A stretch of 64,000 nucleotides of DNA from Chthoniobacteraceae bacterium (GTDB lineage Bacteria > Verrucomicrobiota > Verrucomicrobiia > Chthoniobacterales > Chthoniobacteraceae): the NCBI GenBank assembly GCA_947449735.1, contig CANFTB010000001.1, positions 62,001 to 126,000 of the forward strand, in the 5' to 3' direction. Every line of letters starts with the position of its first letter. Position 1 is the first letter of the stretch. The notes under the pieces are model-generated. The model was not told the DNA's origin and searched no databases. It saw nothing but the letters and a program-made list of their open reading frames with translations. The translations under genes and the position numbers were made by a program. Below are positions 59,928 to 64,000 of this stretch, one piece after another.

Positions 59928-62900
59928 ATGTACCTTCGATCTCTGGAATTATTTGGGTTTAAGAGCTTCGCCCCCAAAACCGTGCTGGAGTTTCACCGGG
60001 GGGTGACCTGCGTGGTCGGCCCCAACGGATGCGGCAAATCGAATGTTCTAGATGCGATCCGCTGGGTGCTTGGAGAGCAGTCGGCCAAGGCCCTGCGCGG
60101 AGGCGAGATGGCGGACGTCATTTTCTCGGGGACGGACTCCCGTTCGGCTCTTGGCATGGCTGAGGTGTCGATGAATTTTTCCGAGTGCGAAAAAGAACTC
60201 GGAGTGGACTGGAACGAGGTGACGATTACACGTCGTGTATTTCGCGACGGCTCCTCGGAGTATCTGCTGAACAAGACGCCGTGCCGCCTCAAGGACATCC
60301 ACAATTTGTTCATGGACACCGGGATCGGTCGCTCCGCCTACTCCATCATGGAGCAGGGCAAGATCGACCAGATCCTGTCGTCCCGTCCCGAGGACCGGAG
60401 GGCCATTTTCGAGGAGGCCGCCGGGATCACGCGTTTTAAGAGCCAGCGCAAGGAGGCTTTGCGGAAGCTGGAGGCTACGGAGGCCAATCTCATTCGGCTG
60501 GACGACATCGTGAAGGAGGTCAACCGGCAGATTGCCTCCATGCAGCGGCAGGCGGCCAAGGCGAAGCGCTACCAGACGCTTCTGGCCGAGTTGCGCACCT
60601 TTGAGACGCATTCGGCGCGCCAGCAGTGGGAGTTTATCGAGGACAAGCGCCAGTCCGGCGCGGAGGAATTGGGTGGGTTGCGGGGATTACAGGCGGAGCT
60701 GGAGGGGGAAATCGAGGGCGGGGAGAGCGAACTGGCCGCCCGGCGCGCCGGTCTTTCCGCAATGGAGGAGCAGTTGGAGACTGCCCGCCGGAGCGCCACC
60801 GACTTGCGCTCAAGGATTTCCAACCACGAAAACCGCATCGTTTTCAACAAGGAGAAGGAAGGCGAATATCTCGGTTTGATCTCCCGTTACGAGGGGGAAA
60901 TGGCGGGCGCCCGCGAACGCTTGCACGCCGCGGAGGGGGCATTGCGGGAGGCGGATTCCGAACTGCAGGAAATCAGCGTACTTTTGGCGTCCGGACAGGA
61001 GCGCATGGAGGCGGTTCAGGCGGGGTCTGCGGCGGTGGCGGCGGAACGGCTAGAGGCGGAGCGCAGCTTGCAGGAGAGCGTGCAGGAGATTCAAAACGCC
61101 GAGCACCGGGTGTCCGGTTTGCGTGGCCAGCTTTCCAGCCTGACCCAGCAGAGGGACGGGATGGAGGCGCGCATGTCCGTTTTGAGCGGTGAAGTTTCAC
61201 AGTTGCGCGCGTCGGTGGAGGAGTTGGAGGCGCAGACGACCCAGGTGCAGCGGGATCTGGAGGCGTCGCAGGCGGCCGCGGAGTCGAGCCAGGCGCAGGC
61301 TTTGGAGCTCGAAGGGCAGTTGCGGATGGTACAGATGGCGCTCGCTACGGCGGACGGGGAGTTGCGTCAGGCGCAGCGTGTTTTCTCTGAGAAGGAGGGG
61401 CGTTTGGAGGTGCTCAAGGCGATGGTGGAACGCGGGGAGGGTTTCACTGCGGGGACCCAGTCGGTGTTGAAGGGTTTGGACAACGCGGATTTTTTCCTGC
61501 CGGCGATTCAGGGGGCGCTGGCGCAGTACATCGAGGTGGAGCCGGCCTTTGTTCCCGCGGTGGAGGCGGTGCTGGGTGCGAACTTGCAGGCGATCATCAT
61601 GAAGGACACGATGGTCGCGGAGCATATCGCGAAGACGCTGCGTTCTCAGAACTCGGGCCGGGCGGTGCTAGCCTTGAGGGAGCTGGACGGCGCCTTCGAC
61701 CATGTGCAGAGCGAAGAGCTCCAGCTTCCTGAGGGGGCATCCTGCTGGTTGATTCACAAGATAAAGGCGAAGCCCGAGGCGCAGCGCCTGGTCGAGCGCT
61801 TGATTAATTTCGCCGTGGTGGTGCCGGACGTGGAGACTGCGCTGAAGCTTTTCCCCATGAAGGGGTGGACGATGGTGACGCCCCAGGGGGATTTGTTGAC
61901 CGGCGACGGCATGCTGCACGGAGGCGCGGACGCCAGCAGCGGCTCGGGTTCGATGCTGGAGCGGCGCAATCAGGTGAACCTTCTGGGGGAAGAACTGGAG
62001 GAGTTGCGTGCCCAGGTGGACGCGCGCTCCAAGCGGAGGGAGGAACTGGTCGTCGAACAGGAGAGCCTTGCGGCGCGACTGGGCGAGGCCAGGGAGGAGC
62101 GGCACGCCGTCGGCCTGAATCTTGCCGCCTACAAGGCGCAGGTGTTGCAGGTGGAGAAGATTCTTTTGGAGACCCGGCGCAAGCAGGATTCCATGGAGGG
62201 CGAGCAGGCGGGGGCGCAGGCCCGTTTCAACGAAGCCGTACAGCGTTTGGAGCAACTCGACGAAGAGGTGCGCGAGACGCTGTTCCGTGTGGAGGAGCAT
62301 CAGGCGCGCAGGCAGCAGCTGCAAGGCTCGATGGAATCCCTGCGCGCACGCGAGGCGGAGGTGCAGGCGGAGTTGAACGAAATGAAGGTGCGGGTGGCCA
62401 CGGAGCGCCAGCGCCAGGCGTCGCTTCACTCCCAGCGTCAGCCAATGGAGAGCCGCCTGGGCGAATTGAACGACCTCATAGAGCAGCGCGTTCAGGATGT
62501 CGAAGGCTACCGGGGCCGGATGGCCGCGCTTGCCGCGGAGAGCGAGGAGATTGCTGCAAACCTGGGGGTTCTCCAGAGCCGGGTGGGGGAATCCGAAGCC
62601 GCGCTCAGCGCATTGCTTTCAGAGCGGGCCGCCGTGGCCGCGGTTGTGGAGGAGGAGACGGCGCAGGTGCGCGCCAGGCGCTCCCAGTTGTCGGGCATCG
62701 TTGAGAAGCGCTCGCGCCTCGAGGTGCACCTGAGCCAGTGGGAGATGAAGGGCAATCTTGTGGAGGAGCACATCCGCAAGCGCTACCAGATTGAACTCAA
62801 AGATTTTCAGAAGGACTATTACACCCTCAAGGTGGCCTTCCGGGACGCGCTCAAACGGCCCAAAGGCGGTTCGCAGTCTGCGGGCGAGGGCGAGGCTCCG

Positions 62901-63755
62901 GTGGCTCCTGTCGAGGCGGTGGCGGCCGAAGGCGGCGAGGAGGGCGTGTCTCAGGAGACGGATTCGTCCGAGCTGGACTGGGCGCGCATCGACGCGCTTG
63001 TGCGCGAAATCGACCAGCGCTTGGAGTCCATGGGGCCGGTCAACATGGAGGCCATCCAGGAGTACGAGGAACTCGAGGAACGCCACAACTTCCTGCAGCA
63101 ACAGAATGCCGACCTGCTCAACTCCAAGACCGAGCTGCTCGAAGTCATCGCAAAAATCAACAACACCACGCGCCAGCTGTTTGCGGAGACCTTCGAGAAG
63201 GTTCGGGTCAACTTCCAGGAAATGTTCACCGAGCTCTTCGGCGGCGGGCGCGCGAATCTCGTGCTCACGGACGAAAGCGACCCGCTCGAGAGCGGAATCG
63301 AGATCATCGCCAAGCCTCCGGGCAAGCAGCTCCAGAGCATCACCCTGCTTTCGGGCGGTGAAAAAACGATGACGGCCGTTTCCCTGCTGTTCTCCATTTA
63401 CATGGTCAAGCCGAGCCCGTTCTGCGTGCTGGACGAAATGGACGCGCCTCTGGACGAATCGAACATCAACCGGTTCATCAAGATTCTCGACCGGTTCGTC
63501 GGCCAGAGCCAGTTCGTCGTCATTTCGCACAACAAGAAGACGATTGCCCGCGCCGACGCCCTCTACGGAGTCACGATGGAAGAGCACGGCGTTTCCCGGT
63601 TGGTCGGAGTCAAGTTCACGCGCCGCGAAGAGAGCCGCCAGGGCTCGGATGTCATCGGCGACGGCAACGCGCAGGCGGTCCCAAGCGTGGCCGAGGCGTT
63701 TGGAAAGAGCCCGCGGTTGCACAGCGAGGACACGGCGGCCGAGAAACAGGCATAG
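59928..63755 (+). CDS. smc: chromosome segregation protein SMC
   Basis: 1,275 residues from ATG 59928 (MYLRSLELFGFKSF); the upstream in-frame sequence has no SMC similarity. Walker A is GPNGCGKSN (31-39), the Q-loop and the LKDIHNLFMDTGIG segment follow, then a long coiled coil, a hinge (about 515-690), a second coiled coil, signature LSGGEKTM (from 1141) and Walker B/D-loop CVLDEMDAPLDESN. A low-complexity Ala/Glu/Gly/Val insert of about 38 residues lies near 980-1017 in the returning coiled coil. It forms the condensin core with ScpA and ScpB (28.5-30.3 kb). Length is above the usual 1,150-1,200. Confidence 0.96.
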   Translation: MYLRSLELFGFKSFAPKTVLEFHRGVTCVVGPNGCGKSNVLDAIRWVLGEQSAKALRGGEMADVIFSGTDSRSALGMAEVSMNFSECEKELGVDWNEVTITRRVFRDGSSEYLLNKTPCRLKDIHNLFMDTGIGRSAYSIMEQGKIDQILSSRPEDRRAIFEEAAGITRFKSQRKEALRKLEATEANLIRLDDIVKEVNRQIASMQRQAAKAKRYQTLLAELRTFETHSARQQWEFIEDKRQSGAEELGGLRGLQAELEGEIEGGESELAARRAGLSAMEEQLETARRSATDLRSRISNHENRIVFNKEKEGEYLGLISRYEGEMAGARERLHAAEGALREADSELQEISVLLASGQERMEAVQAGSAAVAAERLEAERSLQESVQEIQNAEHRVSGLRGQLSSLTQQRDGMEARMSVLSGEVSQLRASVEELEAQTTQVQRDLEASQAAAESSQAQALELEGQLRMVQMALATADGELRQAQRVFSEKEGRLEVLKAMVERGEGFTAGTQSVLKGLDNADFFLPAIQGALAQYIEVEPAFVPAVEAVLGANLQAIIMKDTMVAEHIAKTLRSQNSGRAVLALRELDGAFDHVQSEELQLPEGASCWLIHKIKAKPEAQRLVERLINFAVVVPDVETALKLFPMKGWTMVTPQGDLLTGDGMLHGGADASSGSGSMLERRNQVNLLGEELEELRAQVDARSKRREELVVEQESLAARLGEAREERHAVGLNLAAYKAQVLQVEKILLETRRKQDSMEGEQAGAQARFNEAVQRLEQLDEEVRETLFRVEEHQARRQQLQGSMESLRAREAEVQAELNEMKVRVATERQRQASLHSQRQPMESRLGELNDLIEQRVQDVEGYRGRMAALAAESEEIAANLGVLQSRVGESEAALSALLSERAAVAAVVEEETAQVRARRSQLSGIVEKRSRLEVHLSQWEMKGNLVEEHIRKRYQIELKDFQKDYYTLKVAFRDALKRPKGGSQSAGEGEAPVAPVEAVAAEGGEEGVSQETDSSELDWARIDALVREIDQRLESMGPVNMEAIQEYEELEERHNFLQQQNADLLNSKTELLEVIAKINNTTRQLFAETFEKVRVNFQEMFTELFGGGRANLVLTDESDPLESGIEIIAKPPGKQLQSITLLSGGEKTMTAVSLLFSIYMVKPSPFCVLDEMDAPLDESNINRFIKILDRFVGQSQFVVISHNKKTIARADALYGVTMEEHGVSRLVGVKFTRREESRQGSDVIGDGNAQAVPSVAEAFGKSPRLHSEDTAAEKQA

Positions 63756-63832
63756 GCTGCCCGGTCGCCCAGAGGGGAGGACGCGTGGATTTCTACTCTT
63801 CGCGTTTTTCAACTTTCAGGCATGCTGCCTGC

Positions 63833-64000
63833 ATGACCTCCAGAGTTCCCCTAACCGCGTTTAGTCTTTTTGCCGCACTCCTGATGCCGCTTGCCGGCGA
63901 GACAGCCGACTGGTCCCGCTGGCGCGGTCCGGCGGACAACGGCAGTACGGCCGCGGGCGGGTTCCCCACAAAGTTCGATGCCTCCACCCTCGTTTGGAAG
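63833..64000 (+). CDS. secreted PQQ-binding-like beta-propeller protein, N-terminal fragment
   Basis: 56 codons to the window end. MTSRVPLTAFSLFAALLMPL is a signal peptide, probably cleaved at LAG. It is followed by WSRWRGPADNGSTA, the start of the PQQ-like/BamB-type propeller proteins (WPxFRGPxxDG motif) common in Verrucomicrobia and Planctomycetes, and SLVWK-type ending. Likely an extracytoplasmic beta-propeller; the rest is outside the window. It follows smc by 77 bases. Confidence 0.75.
   Translation, partial: MTSRVPLTAFSLFAALLMPLAGETADWSRWRGPADNGSTAAGGFPTKFDASTLVWK

Noticed and set aside
62619-63812. Open frame of about 400 codons antisense to the smc 3' end
   Set aside because: It covers the conserved ABC head of SMC in reverse; its translation shows no family feature.
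1-64000. tRNA, rRNA or classical insertion sequence
   Set aside because: No cloverleaf, rRNA-like segment, transposase frame or flanking target duplication was found by eye. A covariance-model scan would be needed to exclude small RNAs.

Overview
The window looks like a chromosomal segment of a GC-rich, Gram-negative heterotrophic bacterium of the PVC superphylum, most likely Verrucomicrobiota. The evidence is the mix of families: a formylglycine sulfatase, DUF1501 and DUF1549/DUF1553 proteins, a large PVC-type haem protein with a discoidin-like tail, many sugar and ester enzymes, and a huge secreted repeat protein. This assignment is inference from gene content; no rRNA or tRNA gene was seen.

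Layout. 0-0.2 kb: tail of a DUF1501 gene. 0.25-7.4 kb: a minus-strand surface-carbohydrate cluster (TMTC-like membrane/TPR protein, two sugar-nucleotide epimerases, a GT2 glycosyltransferase, a sulfatase). 7.8-10.4 kb: PVC haem protein with a strong terminator. 10.6-19.5 kb: a nitrogen-scavenging locus, with a LysR regulator divergent from a NrtA/NasS-like sensor, a urea/short-chain-amide ABC transporter (urtABCDE), formamidase (fmdA) and fmdB, closed by a near-perfect bidirectional terminator. 19.6-22.6 kb: FGGY sugar kinase, small transthyretin-like protein and divergent TIM-barrel protein. 22.7-27.8 kb: orphan GspF and a DUF1549/DUF1553 plus DUF1501 pair. 28-31.5 kb: DUF2007 protein, scpA, scpB, pheA. 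31.6-41.8 kb: mostly metabolic single genes (Gfo/Idh/MocA, HIT, AraC, dapF, nagZ-like, two esterases, SDR, ferritin-like protein, galM). 42.4-59.2 kb: a 4,747-residue secreted protein of about 41 Ig-like repeats, a flagellin-like protein and a cysteine-dioxygenase-like cupin protein. 59.3-64 kb: zinc-ribbon lipoprotein, smc, and the start of a secreted PQQ-propeller protein.

How the genes work together. The fmd/urt locus would import formamide or urea-like solutes and release ammonia (plus formate) under local control. The first cluster would build and transfer a modified sugar to a surface acceptor. ScpA, ScpB and SMC, in two places here, form the chromosome condensin.

The least ordinary part is 42.4-59.2 kb. 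The giant protein carries a C-type lectin-like domain and a six-repeat NHL propeller, each inserted into the same loop of an Ig unit, then passenger-type repeats with no autotransporter barrel. Directly downstream is a flagellin-like gene with no flagellar neighbours, then the three-histidine cupin protein. This is the best candidate here for an undescribed surface system, though the functional link between the three genes is inferred only from their order.
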